Below, piece by piece: positions 43,310 to 52,658 of a DNA stretch of 64,000 nucleotides; position 1 is the first letter of the stretch, and the number at the start of each line of letters is the position of its first letter. The notes beneath the pieces were generated by a model. That model did not search any database. It worked only from the letters and a program-made list of their open reading frames with translations, and was not told the DNA's origin. A program made the position numbers and the translations under genes. Origin of the DNA: Neobacillus niacini NBRC 15566 (lineage in GTDB: Bacteria; Bacillota; Bacilli; Bacillales; Cytobacillaceae); assembly GCF_001591505.1 (NCBI RefSeq), contig NZ_BCVA01000023.1, positions 27,097 to 91,096 of the forward strand. The letters run 5' to 3'.

Positions 43310-43515
43310 AGGTATGAGTATTCATGGGCGGAGAAATTCCGCCTAATGTATAAAGAAGAAGCTTAAGAAGCAGTTTAAGCTGAGATATTCCGATTAGCTG
43401 CTCTAAATAAGACAAAACTCAAAGATTTAGATAATATAAGCGGAAAAACTCCCCCTATACTCAATGAAAAATAGGTATTTCCAAATTTAAGCGGAAATTG
43501 ACCGTTTATTTTTCA
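43310..43515 (-). repeat. Intergenic repeat element A, inverted copy
   Basis: Read on the minus strand it repeats element A of 39301-39495, with shared phrases GGAGTTTTTCCGCTTATATT, TTGTCTTATTTA and GGAATATCTC. On the plus strand GGCGGAGAAATTCCGCC is a near-perfect dyad. It lies between two convergent protease genes. Confidence 0.7.
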
Positions 43516-43527
43516 TACAAAGGCTTT

Positions 43528-45903
43528 TTATTTAAAAATTAATACTTTACCAACCGTACCATCAGAACTTTCACCCACAACACGGAACTTTAATCCGTAT
43601 TTTGGTACATTGCGTCCTGCGTCAACTAGACCTGGGTTGCTGTAGTCTGCACTGTCGTCGAATAGTGGGTTACGCTGTGTAAAGTTGTCTGTCATTGTGA
43701 ATAGACCTGGATAATTTAAGAACATTTTCTGGGACTTATTTAAACCGAATGCTGCATCATGCATTTGGTAGCGAGTAGAACCAAGGGCTTTATCACTCCA
43801 AGAATTCACATGCTGATCAGCGTCCACAACTCCAAGGAATCCTTCACCAGGGTGTACTCCAGTCCAGTTATCTCCATAAGTTTCATCAACATACCAAACA
43901 ACTAAACCTGGGTCATAGCTCATTAAGCTTGCTCCGCGGCGAATATTTTTTAAGCCTTGGTCAACGCCATTCTGGGATCTCCACTCTAATAGGTAATAGT
44001 GAGTGGCAACTGTTTTACCGTCATGCTTAGCAAACCCATGAAGGTCAAAAGTTGAAACTCCTTCAGCTCCATCAGAGAATACCTCATTTCCATCTGCAGT
44101 TACTTTAATATTGTCAACGAAGAAGCCTTCTAAGTTAGCGGCCCAATCTGACATAGAACGGAATTGAAGCTTAATTTCCTTTCCTGCATAGGCAGATAAA
44201 TCAATATTTTCATGTATCCAGCCATTACTTGAGCCGGTGTATCCAGGAAGGTTATCAGCAATTTCAGGATATCCACCTTCAACTAATGTAGATTTAGTAT
44301 TTGGAGTAGATAAGGATGTCCAAGTGGATCCACCATCAGTAGATACTTGAACCATAGCAAAGTCCCAATCTTCTTCAATGTTATACCATGCATCAAAGTC
44401 AAGCGCAGCTGTACTAGCACCTGTTAAGTCAACCGTTCTAACCATTGTGTGATCGGCTTCATCACCTTTTCCACCATGGTATTCATAATTACCTGCTGGC
44501 GGGGTGTTAATCACTGTAACTTTTTTAGGTAAATCAATACGTACAGCGTCATTATTTGTACCCTTAGAGTTTGCTTGATCTAGTAGTACTTCAGTACCTT
44601 TGCTGCTTACATCTGCTTGATCAATAGTTGTTCCAGTTAACCAGTTACTGCCTGGCATAGAGGCATGTAAAAATTCCCTAGCATATGGACTAAACCCAGT
44701 CGGCTCAGTGCCAGGAACTTTACCTGCCCAGCTGCCGCCAGACATAATTGACCAATACTCAACGGGCTCCCCAGCACCGGAATAAATGGTATCATATTCA
44801 TCAGGTAGTCCTAAGTCATGCCCATATTCATGGGCAAACACACCAGCTGCGCCATCGGCAGGTTCAATGGTGTAGTCATAAGCTGCTAACTTACCTCCCC
44901 AATATGGTACTTGAGCTGTAGTACCTGGAAGTGTTGTTGGCCCCGCTAAACTAGAACGATGTGACCAAATGGCATCTGCCCCTAAGGAGCCACCGCCGGC
45001 CTCCTCGCCGACACTAGAGTGGACAACCATCAAGTGGTCAATTAGACCATCTGGCTCACGGTAATCTCCGTCCTCATCAAGGTCATAACGATCTTCTTGG
45101 TCATACTTGCTTAGGTCAACAGATGTATCTGCTGCTACAGCTCTTAGTGCTTCAGTTACTAGACCACGAGGATCTTTGTCATTATCACTAGAATTATTTC
45201 CACCATAAGCCGCAGCAGGTTTAGAGGCCATATACCATCCTGCTACTTCTCCATCAATGGTATAACTTCCTCCAGACTGTTGTTCATAGTATTGTTTAAC
45301 AGAGATAAGCTTTTCACCGTTTGGCCCAGTATAGCCATCTTTTCCAAATACCATGTCGGTATAATGTTGTTTTGTGTAATCAGTATAATACATATCAGTT
45401 TCGTCTTTAGAGATACTATTGTGAGGGAAATCAGGATATTCTATAAGTAATACTAGGACATTATCTTTTCGCTGACCGCCAGTCCAAGATTCCTCTTTAA
45501 CTGAGTCAACAGTATTTTTCTTTGCTTGCCCAAGTTTATTTCCTTTGCCACTAGTTAAGCCGATTTTAGCCATATTATCGTTTAAAGTACTTTGTAATTT
45601 CTTTTCGTGCTGATAAAGCTTTCCGGTTTCTTTTGTTGCTCCGGCTGCTTTATTTTTTAAGTATTTTTGTAAAGCCTTTTCCGCTTCAGCTGGGGTAGCA
45701 TTCTTACCAATTGTGCCGCTTTTCTTGAGCATTTCTATTAATCTCTCATCGTTGGCAATTCCTAAGTCAATTGGAGCACCGTTAGAAGCGCCTTTTTTTG
45801 TGAAATCTGTAGCCTTTGCAGTTGGGGGGACTGAGGCAACGTTAAACAACCCTAGTCCTAAAGATACTGTTAGTGCAGTGGATAGTATTTTTCTCTTCTT
45901 CAT
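43528..45903 (-). CDS. Immune inhibitor A-type M6 metalloprotease
   Basis: 791 residues, the usual InhA length. Signal peptide to about 31, propeptide, then the zinc site HEYGHDLGLPDEYD (near 360) followed by the Met-turn region EYWSIMSGGSW. A MAM-like or lectin-like segment (GGKGDEADHTMVRTVDLTGASTAALDFDAWYNIEEDWDFAMVQVS) and the InhA C-terminal domain (DPGLVVWYVDETYGDNWTGVHPGEGFLGVVDAD) follow. InhA proteins cleave antimicrobial peptides and matrix proteins in the B. cereus group; here it may be mainly nutritional. AAGGGAGG precedes the ATG. Confidence 0.9.
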   Translation of the reverse strand: MKKRKILSTALTVSLGLGLFNVASVPPTAKATDFTKKGASNGAPIDLGIANDERLIEMLKKSGTIGKNATPAEAEKALQKYLKNKAAGATKETGKLYQHEKKLQSTLNDNMAKIGLTSGKGNKLGQAKKNTVDSVKEESWTGGQRKDNVLVLLIEYPDFPHNSISKDETDMYYTDYTKQHYTDMVFGKDGYTGPNGEKLISVKQYYEQQSGGSYTIDGEVAGWYMASKPAAAYGGNNSSDNDKDPRGLVTEALRAVAADTSVDLSKYDQEDRYDLDEDGDYREPDGLIDHLMVVHSSVGEEAGGGSLGADAIWSHRSSLAGPTTLPGTTAQVPYWGGKLAAYDYTIEPADGAAGVFAHEYGHDLGLPDEYDTIYSGAGEPVEYWSIMSGGSWAGKVPGTEPTGFSPYAREFLHASMPGSNWLTGTTIDQADVSSKGTEVLLDQANSKGTNNDAVRIDLPKKVTVINTPPAGNYEYHGGKGDEADHTMVRTVDLTGASTAALDFDAWYNIEEDWDFAMVQVSTDGGSTWTSLSTPNTKSTLVEGGYPEIADNLPGYTGSSNGWIHENIDLSAYAGKEIKLQFRSMSDWAANLEGFFVDNIKVTADGNEVFSDGAEGVSTFDLHGFAKHDGKTVATHYYLLEWRSQNGVDQGLKNIRRGASLMSYDPGLVVWYVDETYGDNWTGVHPGEGFLGVVDADQHVNSWSDKALGSTRYQMHDAAFGLNKSQKMFLNYPGLFTMTDNFTQRNPLFDDSADYSNPGLVDAGRNVPKYGLKFRVVGESSDGTVGKVLIFK

Positions 45904-46173
45904 GTAGAACCTCCCTTTTCTATTTTTACCCTATTTAACCCACCAGTCAGTATGTATAGATCCCTCCTTAATTAGTAGAATCTACTATCGCGAAAAAGGT
46001 TCGAGTCCCTAAGAAAATAGTAGTGTAATATGATGATAAAGGTTTGTGTGAATATTGTAAATATTTAATTTATTTATTACAAAAAAAGTATAAATACCTA
46101 ATAAAACGACAACAGTCTTCGGTAATAAACGATCTAACTTTACAAAAAAAGTAAGTTTGTGATTGTAATCAGA

Positions 46174-46210
46174 CAAAAAACCTGAGCCGAAGGGGACTCA
46201 GGTTTTTTAT
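46174..46210. terminator. Terminator of the second M6 protease gene
   Basis: Arms AAAAAACCTGAG and CTCAGGTTTTTT, usable in both directions. Confidence 0.8.
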
Positions 46211-46215
46211 ATCTT

Positions 46216-48051
46216 TTACTTTTTTGTACCTTCATTAAAGTTATAATAGAACTTAGCAGTGATAGAACCATCAGCATTTTCTTTAATATCCGTTACATGA
46301 ATTCCTGAGTCTGCTGGAGTAGCACTATAGCCCTTCCAGAAGTAGTAGGAACCAGTATGAACATTAGAAGAGGTTGGAGTGATCTTAGCGCCTGTCTTAA
46401 AGAAGTCACCAGCGTTACCGCGGTTTAAATTCTTTTCTAATTCATATAATCCATCTGCCTGAAGAAGGGATAATCCGTAGTGTGTAACAACAGTGCCGTC
46501 ACTTGCAGTTTGTGACTGGTTAAACTGGAAGCGTTTGTTCATCCAGTTTTCAACGTTGTTAGGACGGAAGCCGGCAGTTTGATATAGGTTGATGATGTTT
46601 TCATCGACATGCCATGCTAATAAACCATGGGAATCAGTGCCTTGACGGATTAAGCCTTTATTAAAGCCATCCTGCTGTACGTTTTCAAATAAGAAATACT
46701 CTGTTCCATTAGATCCAGGAACCTCCATTTTTACGATACCGTTTGTAGCATTGGCTTTATTAATAGCGGGTAAGGTAATTTCTTGGACTCCATCTGTCGG
46801 TTTCACTTCCTTTGGTTCAGCCCATCCAAGGAAAACCTTTGAGAATGGATCAAAATGAGTTGGTGAGTTACCAGAGTATGCCCCATTATCAGGATAACGC
46901 ATCCAAGAGCCGCCAGCCATCATGGAGTAGTTTCCAACACCTTCAGAGGTGTAAACAGTATCATAGAAATCAGGAAGACCTAATGCATGTCCAAATTCAT
47001 GTGCATAAACCCCAGCTTGTGCAGGGAATGGGCCGGTTTTCAAGGCGTCATTATATCCGCCAGTTGTTAAGTCAAATCCAGCAACGTTACCACCAATTGC
47101 AGGCTGAATATTATAGTTATTTACGATTACACCATCATACGTCATATCCTCGGCAACAGTCTTATTGATCCAAGCACTTTGACTCATTCCAGAATAAACA
47201 TCTGCTGGTTTACCAGTTTCATAGTATTTCCCATAGTATAAGGCACTTAATAAACTCCATTTGTGTGACCAGAATTGTGCAGGGTCTTGACTCCACTCAG
47301 CTCCTGTTCCTTCATGAATAACGAAAACGTTCGGAACTTCGCCGTCTTCAGCATAATTTGAAAAGTCAATTTGGTCATCTGCTGCTTTTAATAAATCACG
47401 AACGAATTCTCCTGTGTGAGCGTCTCCGTTTACGTTTCCAAGTACATATTTCCCGTTTTCAGCATATTTCCCATCTTGGTCTAAGTAATAAGAAGCACCA
47501 TGAGGAAGTTCTACCCAAACAAACTCAGTATTTTCTTTGCGGACTAAATTGACTCTACCGTTACTAGACTCCTTATAAGCATTTTGCATAGTCCGATCTG
47601 TTGGAGCCTTCACACCGTTATATTCAGCATATTGTTTGAATTCTTCTAATTCATATGGATTATATTCTGTACCAAAAATTAAGTCTTCATAGTAATGTGC
47701 AGGGACTTGTCCTTTTAAGTCACCAACTGGCTCATCGCCATCCTTATATTTTGCGAGGATTACTAGGACAGGTACATCGCCTGTTGCCTTTTTATATGCT
47801 ACATGATTGTCGCCAGGCTTCTGGAATTTAGATCCTATATTAGCCTTTTCTGCAGGGTCAACCTTTGACAAATCGACTCCTAGTTCCTTTGCCTTTGCAG
47901 CTAGTTCTGGGGCAGCACCTACGTAGTCTGCAGGACTAAGGTTGTATGTATTTTTTGTGGACGATGGGGCCTCAGTAGGTTGAAAACCTGCTACCACAAT
48001 ACTTCCAGCTAAAGCTAGAGATAGACCCGTTTTTGATAGAACCTTTAACAT
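46216..48051 (-). CDS. Secreted M6 family metalloprotease
   Basis: 611 residues from the ATG at 48051; the upstream ATG at 48069 overlaps the AGGAG site. Signal peptide to about 25 (LSLALAGSIVVAGFQ). Zinc site HEFGHALGLPDFYD near residue 350 and Met-turn NYSMMAGGSW. C-terminal segment (RQGTDSHGLLAWHVDENI) resembles the InhA group but lacks the MAM-like insert, so it is a shorter relative of the InhA next to it. Likely extracellular protease. Own transcription unit. Confidence 0.87.
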   Translation of the reverse strand: MLKVLSKTGLSLALAGSIVVAGFQPTEAPSSTKNTYNLSPADYVGAAPELAAKAKELGVDLSKVDPAEKANIGSKFQKPGDNHVAYKKATGDVPVLVILAKYKDGDEPVGDLKGQVPAHYYEDLIFGTEYNPYELEEFKQYAEYNGVKAPTDRTMQNAYKESSNGRVNLVRKENTEFVWVELPHGASYYLDQDGKYAENGKYVLGNVNGDAHTGEFVRDLLKAADDQIDFSNYAEDGEVPNVFVIHEGTGAEWSQDPAQFWSHKWSLLSALYYGKYYETGKPADVYSGMSQSAWINKTVAEDMTYDGVIVNNYNIQPAIGGNVAGFDLTTGGYNDALKTGPFPAQAGVYAHEFGHALGLPDFYDTVYTSEGVGNYSMMAGGSWMRYPDNGAYSGNSPTHFDPFSKVFLGWAEPKEVKPTDGVQEITLPAINKANATNGIVKMEVPGSNGTEYFLFENVQQDGFNKGLIRQGTDSHGLLAWHVDENIINLYQTAGFRPNNVENWMNKRFQFNQSQTASDGTVVTHYGLSLLQADGLYELEKNLNRGNAGDFFKTGAKITPTSSNVHTGSYYFWKGYSATPADSGIHVTDIKENADGSITAKFYYNFNEGTKK

Positions 48052-48289
48052 GACCGTCACTCCTAACATTATTTAAGAATTAAAATATATCAGAATTATC
48101 AGACAAAACACAGAAACAAAATACCTAATTTTGACATATATTTAGGGAGACGAAATACCTAATTTCTCGTATTTTCTAATAGTGCGATAGAATAGCAGAC
48201 TGTGTGATGAAAGTTAAAGATACAATAATAATGTCCTAAAAAAATGTCTATGCTAAGATAAAAAGTATATAGAATGGAGGAAAGTTAAC

Positions 48290-48748
48290 ATGTCAGAAGC
48301 AGCTCAACTATTAAAAAAGTTGAATTTTAAGGATCAAGGGCAGCCAGTTTTAATTATCAATGCACCAACGTCTTATAATAATATTAAGGCGGCATTTGAA
48401 GGGGAGGTCCATGAACAGGCTAAGCGAGAGAAGTATGACTTTGTTCAAGTATTTGGAACAAGTAATCAAGAACTTCAATTACACGCTAAAAACGCGGTAT
48501 CTTATGTAAAAGAGGATGGCTTACTATGGCTTTGTTATCCTAAGAAATCTTCAAAAGTCTACAAAGGATCAGATTGCAGCCGTGAAACAGTTATGTATAT
48601 GCTCTCTGACGAAGGTTTTGAGCCAGTACGACAAGTTGCTATTGACGATGACTGGTCTGCATTGAGATTCCGGAGCACTGATAAAATTAAGAAAATGGTT
48701 CGAACCTTTGCTGTAACGGAGGAAGGTAAAAAACGGACGGAACAGTAA
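48290..48748 (+). CDS. Conserved hypothetical protein, possibly DUF3052-like
   Basis: 152 residues, no signal peptide or membrane segment. EDGLLWLCYPKKSSKVYKGSDCSRETVMYMLSDEGFEPVRQVAIDDDWSALRFR resembles the part of small bacterial proteins described as DUF3052-like (a WxxYPK strand, an SRE helix and a WSALRFR strand). No catalytic residues are evident. AATGGAGG precedes the ATG. It is monocistronic, followed by a terminator and then the iteron array. Confidence 0.6.
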   Translation: MSEAAQLLKKLNFKDQGQPVLIINAPTSYNNIKAAFEGEVHEQAKREKYDFVQVFGTSNQELQLHAKNAVSYVKEDGLLWLCYPKKSSKVYKGSDCSRETVMYMLSDEGFEPVRQVAIDDDWSALRFRSTDKIKKMVRTFAVTEEGKKRTEQ

Positions 48749-48749
48749 T

Positions 48750-48777
48750 AGACTCTCTTAAATGAGAGTCTTTTCTT
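48750..48777 (+). terminator. Terminator before the iteron array
   Basis: Arms GACTCTC and GAGAGTC with a 6-nt loop, then TTTTCTTT. Confidence 0.8.
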
Positions 48778-48971
48778 TGTTTACAAAAAGCGTTTACGTG
48801 TTTACGATATTTGTACACATGTTTACATTCTTGTATACATGATGTTTACAAAAATGTTTACAAGTACACAAACCTGTACACATGGCTTAAACAAAGGATG
48901 TATACAAGTTTGTAATCGTTGTATACAAAAAGTGTATACAACGATTACGTATTGTTTACAATTTTACACTT
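48778..48971. repeat. Octamer iteron array, putative parC-like centromere
   Basis: Thirteen octamers within one or two mismatches of the palindrome TGTATACA (variants TGTTTACA and TGTACACA) start at 48778, 48799, 48812, 48820, 48832, 48843, 48855, 48875, 48899, 48920, 48933, 48953, plus CGTTTACG at 48791. Weaker ones (AGTACACA 48863, TTAAACA near 48887, TTTACAC 48964) fill the gaps. Intervals are 8-13 bp, averaging close to one helical turn. A perfect 16-bp inverted repeat at 48912-48948 is embedded. It lies upstream of parM/parR-like genes, as centromeres do in type II partition loci, and could also hold the promoter. Confidence 0.8.
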
Positions 48972-49089
48972 TCATTTCTTTTATACTTCCTGATTGAAGA
49001 ATCTATCAATCTCATATAATCTTAAGCTAGAGTAACGAGATACATATCTTCATTAACATCTAAAATAAGAGAATGAAAGGATGACAATT

Positions 49090-50274
49090 TTGAATAATAC
49101 TAGAATTGCAGCCGTTGATGTTGGAAATGATTCAATTAAGGCGATTTTTGGAGAAATGGAATATGAACTTAATATTCCTAACATTATTGCCAGAGATACG
49201 GAAGACCGCCCTGTAATAGGAATAGAAGAATTAGATGATAAAAATCCTCTTGATGGCATTCATATCAGAGTCCACTCCCCTGCTTTGAAGGATAACAATG
49301 CTATTTACCGTGTAGGTAATCTCGCAACAAAAAGTCCTAATGGAACAGAACTAGATCCTGGAAGCAGCAAGTCTGAGGAAGACCAAACTTTAGTTCTACT
49401 TTTTACTACATTAGCATTGGACGCGGTAAAAGAAGGGAATAAGAATAATTTCCGCCAAACCAAAAACGTCATTGATGCGAACTACACACTTGGAACAGGC
49501 CTTCCTCTTCGCGAAGTTAAGGAAGGTAAGGATGCAGGCTACCGTTCGAAGTTAATCGGTTCTGTTCACCAAGTAGAGTTTCTTGTTACACCTAAATACC
49601 AAGGGTTAAAAGTAAACATTAAGTTTGATGAAATAAAAGTATACCCTGAAGGCTTTGCTGCTTATATTAATCTAGTTATGGATAATAATTCAAAAATCAT
49701 TAATAAAGACTTAATAGATAAGCGTATATTGATTCAGGATATTGGTGGATTATCAACAGATATCGCAGTTATTAAGAATCGAAATGTAGATGATGATAAA
49801 GCGCAAGGCTTTAATCTAGGAGTATCAGAATCATTAGAACAAATCCGAGAAGAAATCAGGTCGAAGCATGGTGTCGAACTAGACAGCCGCCGTGATGTTG
49901 TTGAAATCATTACGAAGAAAAACGACCGAAATCATATTATGGTTAAAGGAAGCCGTACTAGTGTTCACGATATAACAGACCGTATCCTGCTAGATTTGGC
50001 AAAGAAACAATACCGTTTATTGCGAAATGTTTGGTCAAAGAACTCACAAACCGAAATTTGCTACTTTGTGGGCGGCGGTGCGACCGTATTAAAGGATTAT
50101 CTTAAAACATTAAATAATAATCTTGATGGTTTTAATATTGACTTCTTTGAAGATGAAAAAGAGAGTATTTGGATGATGGCAAATGCCTATTACAAGCTCA
50201 TTATGGATTATGCGAGAAAAGCAGAGAAACAAAAAGTAGACCAAACGCAAACGAAAAAACCTGTTACCAATTAA
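49090..50274 (+). CDS. ParM/StbA-family actin-like protein
   Basis: About 394 residues. A TTG at 49090 has GAAAGGATG at suitable spacing; an ATG at 49081 abuts that site and is less likely. Actin-fold nucleotide elements: phosphate-1 AAVDVGNDSIKAIFG, phosphate-2 IQDIGGLSTDIAVI, adenosine motif YFVGGGATVL. This is the ParM/AlfA type that forms dynamic filaments to push plasmids apart, rather than MreB (no matching C-terminus). A ParR-like gene follows after 12 bases and an iteron array precedes. On a chromosome-like contig its cargo is unknown. Confidence 0.85.
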   Translation: MNNTRIAAVDVGNDSIKAIFGEMEYELNIPNIIARDTEDRPVIGIEELDDKNPLDGIHIRVHSPALKDNNAIYRVGNLATKSPNGTELDPGSSKSEEDQTLVLLFTTLALDAVKEGNKNNFRQTKNVIDANYTLGTGLPLREVKEGKDAGYRSKLIGSVHQVEFLVTPKYQGLKVNIKFDEIKVYPEGFAAYINLVMDNNSKIINKDLIDKRILIQDIGGLSTDIAVIKNRNVDDDKAQGFNLGVSESLEQIREEIRSKHGVELDSRRDVVEIITKKNDRNHIMVKGSRTSVHDITDRILLDLAKKQYRLLRNVWSKNSQTEICYFVGGGATVLKDYLKTLNNNLDGFNIDFFEDEKESIWMMANAYYKLIMDYARKAEKQKVDQTQTKKPVTN

Positions 50275-50286
50275 TAAGGTGATGAT

Positions 50287-50880
50287 ATGAAAAAGGCTGG
50301 TTCAAATGAAATTCAGCGGGGACAGGCAATTTCCTTCCGTGTCCCTTCTGACACACCTGACCATTTAATAAAGCAGCTGCAAAAGTTAAAGGAAACTGAG
50401 AGAAGGAACTTTTCAAGCAAAATTGCTGAGTTTGTGATGGAAGGTGTCGGTAACGTAAATGCAAGAGAACGTGAGATGATTACCGTTCCTTTGCCGAAAA
50501 TGCTGACGAAGGCACAGCGTGACTGGTTGAAGCACGAGCATTCAGAAGCATTATTAGGAAGTATTATCTATCAATTGATAGCTGATCCAGTTCGTTCAAG
50601 TGCTCTCTTGGCAAGTTTAAATAGCAAATCAGTCGATATTGATGAAGCGTTATACCTGCAAGAAGATGTATTTCCTGAGAAACATGATATAAGTTCCTAT
50701 CTAGAAAATGATCCTGTTGTAGAGGAAACTGCAGCTTCTATCGATTTATCCGATATGGATGATGATTTGGACGAGTTTGACTGGGAAAATGCAAAACCTT
50801 TGATACAAGAAGAAAAGGTTGAGGAAGAGCCAGATTTAGATGACCTGCTGGGTGGATTTCTAGCTAGTATGAATAAATAA
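50287..50880 (+). CDS. ParR-like DNA-binding adaptor
   Basis: 197 residues. The N-terminal half (about 1-110) resembles a ribbon-helix-helix style adaptor: ISFRVPSDTPDHLIKQLQKLKETERRNFSSKIAEFVMEGV. The C-terminal third is strongly acidic (SIDLSDMDDDLDEFDWENAKPLIQEEKVEEEPDLDDLLGGFLASMNK), and the last 15 residues form a likely amphipathic helix, the sort of tail that contacts ParM filaments. The assignment rests on position, size and architecture, since ParR proteins diverge widely. AAGGTGATG precedes the ATG. Confidence 0.7.
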   Translation: MKKAGSNEIQRGQAISFRVPSDTPDHLIKQLQKLKETERRNFSSKIAEFVMEGVGNVNAREREMITVPLPKMLTKAQRDWLKHEHSEALLGSIIYQLIADPVRSSALLASLNSKSVDIDEALYLQEDVFPEKHDISSYLENDPVVEETAASIDLSDMDDDLDEFDWENAKPLIQEEKVEEEPDLDDLLGGFLASMNK

Positions 50881-50889
50881 ATGAAGATC

Positions 50890-50925
50890 AAAAAGGTAAG
50901 CAAGAAATATTGCTTACCTTTTTTC
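50890..50925 (+). terminator. Terminator of the parMR-like operon
   Basis: Arms AAAAGGTAAGCAA and TTGCTTACCTTTT with a short loop and T run. Confidence 0.88.
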
Positions 50926-51036
50926 GTTGTAGTGAAATTTTATTAAATAATAAATACGTTCGGTAACCTATGATATAATTTTCTTAACAAAAAATTGAGG
51001 ACAAACGTTTATTTTAGATAGATAGGAGTGCGCTAG

Positions 51037-52638
51037 TTGAAAAAAACGATTACGCTATTTGCGGTCATTCTTTCATTAATGATTGCAGGTTGCGCAAAAG
51101 GGAACAATGGTGAAATAAAAACTGAAAGAAGCTCGGCAAAAGAAGAACTCATTTTAGCAGTTGGAAATGAGCCGGAAACAGGGTTTGATCCGGTATTAGG
51201 CTGGGGACAGTACGGTTCGCCTCTTTTTCAAAGTACATTATTAAAACGAGATCATGATTTAGCTATTACATATGACGCAGCAACAAATTATGAGGTTAGT
51301 GACGACGGTAAGGTGTGGACTGTCAAACTGCGGGATGATGTGATGTTCTCAGATGGCAAGCCCTTAACCGCAGAGGATGTTCAATTTACGTTTGAAAAGG
51401 CACTAACGAGTGGTTCTGTTTTAGATTTAAATATTCTCGAGACCGTAGTGGTGAAGGATCCAACAACAGTCGAATTTCACCTTCGTAATGCTAATTCTAC
51501 CTTTATTCATTCGTTATTAACATTAGGGATTATCCCAAAACATTCATATGGGGATGATTATTCAGAAAAACCAGTTGGTTCCGGTCCCTATCAGCTTGTG
51601 CAATGGGATAAAGGACAACAGATTATTATTGAAACGAACCCTAACTACTATGGTAAAAAGCCATTCTTTAAAAGAATCACTTTCTTGTTTTTAAAGGAAG
51701 ATGCAGCCTTTGCCGCTGCAAAAGCAGGACAAGTGGATGTCGCTTATATACCTGCTTCGTTTAGTGAAAATAAAGTTCCGGGAATGCGTCTTGAAGCTGT
51801 TCAGAGTGTTGATAATCGCGGAATCATGTTCCCATATGTTCCTTCAGGGGAGAAAACAAAAGAAGGAAATCCAATTGGAAATGATGTAACAGCCGATATG
51901 GCTATTCGTAAAGCTATTAATGTGGCCATTGATCGAAAAGCTCTTGTTGATGGAGTTTTAGAGGGACATGGTACACCTGGCTACTCGGTGGCAGATGGTC
52001 TGCCTTGGTCAAATGGAGAATCAAAGATCGAAGATGGTGATCTAAAAAGGGCAAAGGAATTATTGTCTAAAGCGAATTGGAAAGATCAGAATGGCGATGG
52101 GATTCTCGAGAAGGATGGTCTAAAAGCGGAGTTTGATCTCCTATATCCTGCCAGTGATGTGACAAGACAATCATTAGCTATTGCGGTGGCTGATATGATG
52201 ACACCATTAGGGATTAAGATCAACGTAGAAGGAAAAAGTTGGGATGAAGTCGAAACATTAATGCATTCAAATGCAGTAATGATGGGCTGGGGAAGCCATG
52301 ATCCGCTTGAAATTTATAATTTGTTTAGCGGAAAAATGGCAGGAATGGAGTATTACAACTCCGGTTTCTATTCGAATGAAAAGGTAGATGAATACCTTGA
52401 AAAGGCGCTATTAGCTAGGACAGAGGCAGAAGCAATTGAATACTGGAAAAAAGCACAGTGGGACGGGGAAACAGGTTTTAGTACTCAAGGAGATGCGCCT
52501 TGGGCTTGGTTAGTTAATATTGATCACCTCTATTTAGTTAACGAAAAACTAGATATTGCGGAGCAGAAAATTGAGCCTCATGCACATGGCTGGCCAATTA
52601 CGGATAATCTTGTTGACTGGAAATGGGATGAGAAATAG
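51037..52638 (+). CDS. Nickel/peptide-type ABC transporter substrate-binding lipoprotein
   Basis: 533 residues from TTG (AGGAGTG upstream). SBP_bac_5 family with lipobox IAGC (Cys19). EPETGFDPVLGWGQYGSPLFQSTLLKRD, WTVKLRDDVMFSDGKPLTAEDVQFTFEKA and GSGPYQLVQWDKGQ are typical of the NikA/DppA group. This family carries nickel, peptides or metallophores, and no single residue here settles which. It leads a five-gene operon with permeases and two ATPases, ending at a dicarboxylate symporter. Confidence 0.85.
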   Translation: MKKTITLFAVILSLMIAGCAKGNNGEIKTERSSAKEELILAVGNEPETGFDPVLGWGQYGSPLFQSTLLKRDHDLAITYDAATNYEVSDDGKVWTVKLRDDVMFSDGKPLTAEDVQFTFEKALTSGSVLDLNILETVVVKDPTTVEFHLRNANSTFIHSLLTLGIIPKHSYGDDYSEKPVGSGPYQLVQWDKGQQIIIETNPNYYGKKPFFKRITFLFLKEDAAFAAAKAGQVDVAYIPASFSENKVPGMRLEAVQSVDNRGIMFPYVPSGEKTKEGNPIGNDVTADMAIRKAINVAIDRKALVDGVLEGHGTPGYSVADGLPWSNGESKIEDGDLKRAKELLSKANWKDQNGDGILEKDGLKAEFDLLYPASDVTRQSLAIAVADMMTPLGIKINVEGKSWDEVETLMHSNAVMMGWGSHDPLEIYNLFSGKMAGMEYYNSGFYSNEKVDEYLEKALLARTEAEAIEYWKKAQWDGETGFSTQGDAPWAWLVNIDHLYLVNEKLDIAEQKIEPHAHGWPITDNLVDWKWDEK

Positions 52639-52658
52639 ATGATAGGTGTAACGCTAAA

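Noticed and set aside
48778..48971. Iteron array considered as a replication origin
   Set aside because: No rep or dnaA-like initiator and no DnaA boxes (TTATNCACA); the adjacent ParM/ParR-like genes make a centromere more likely.
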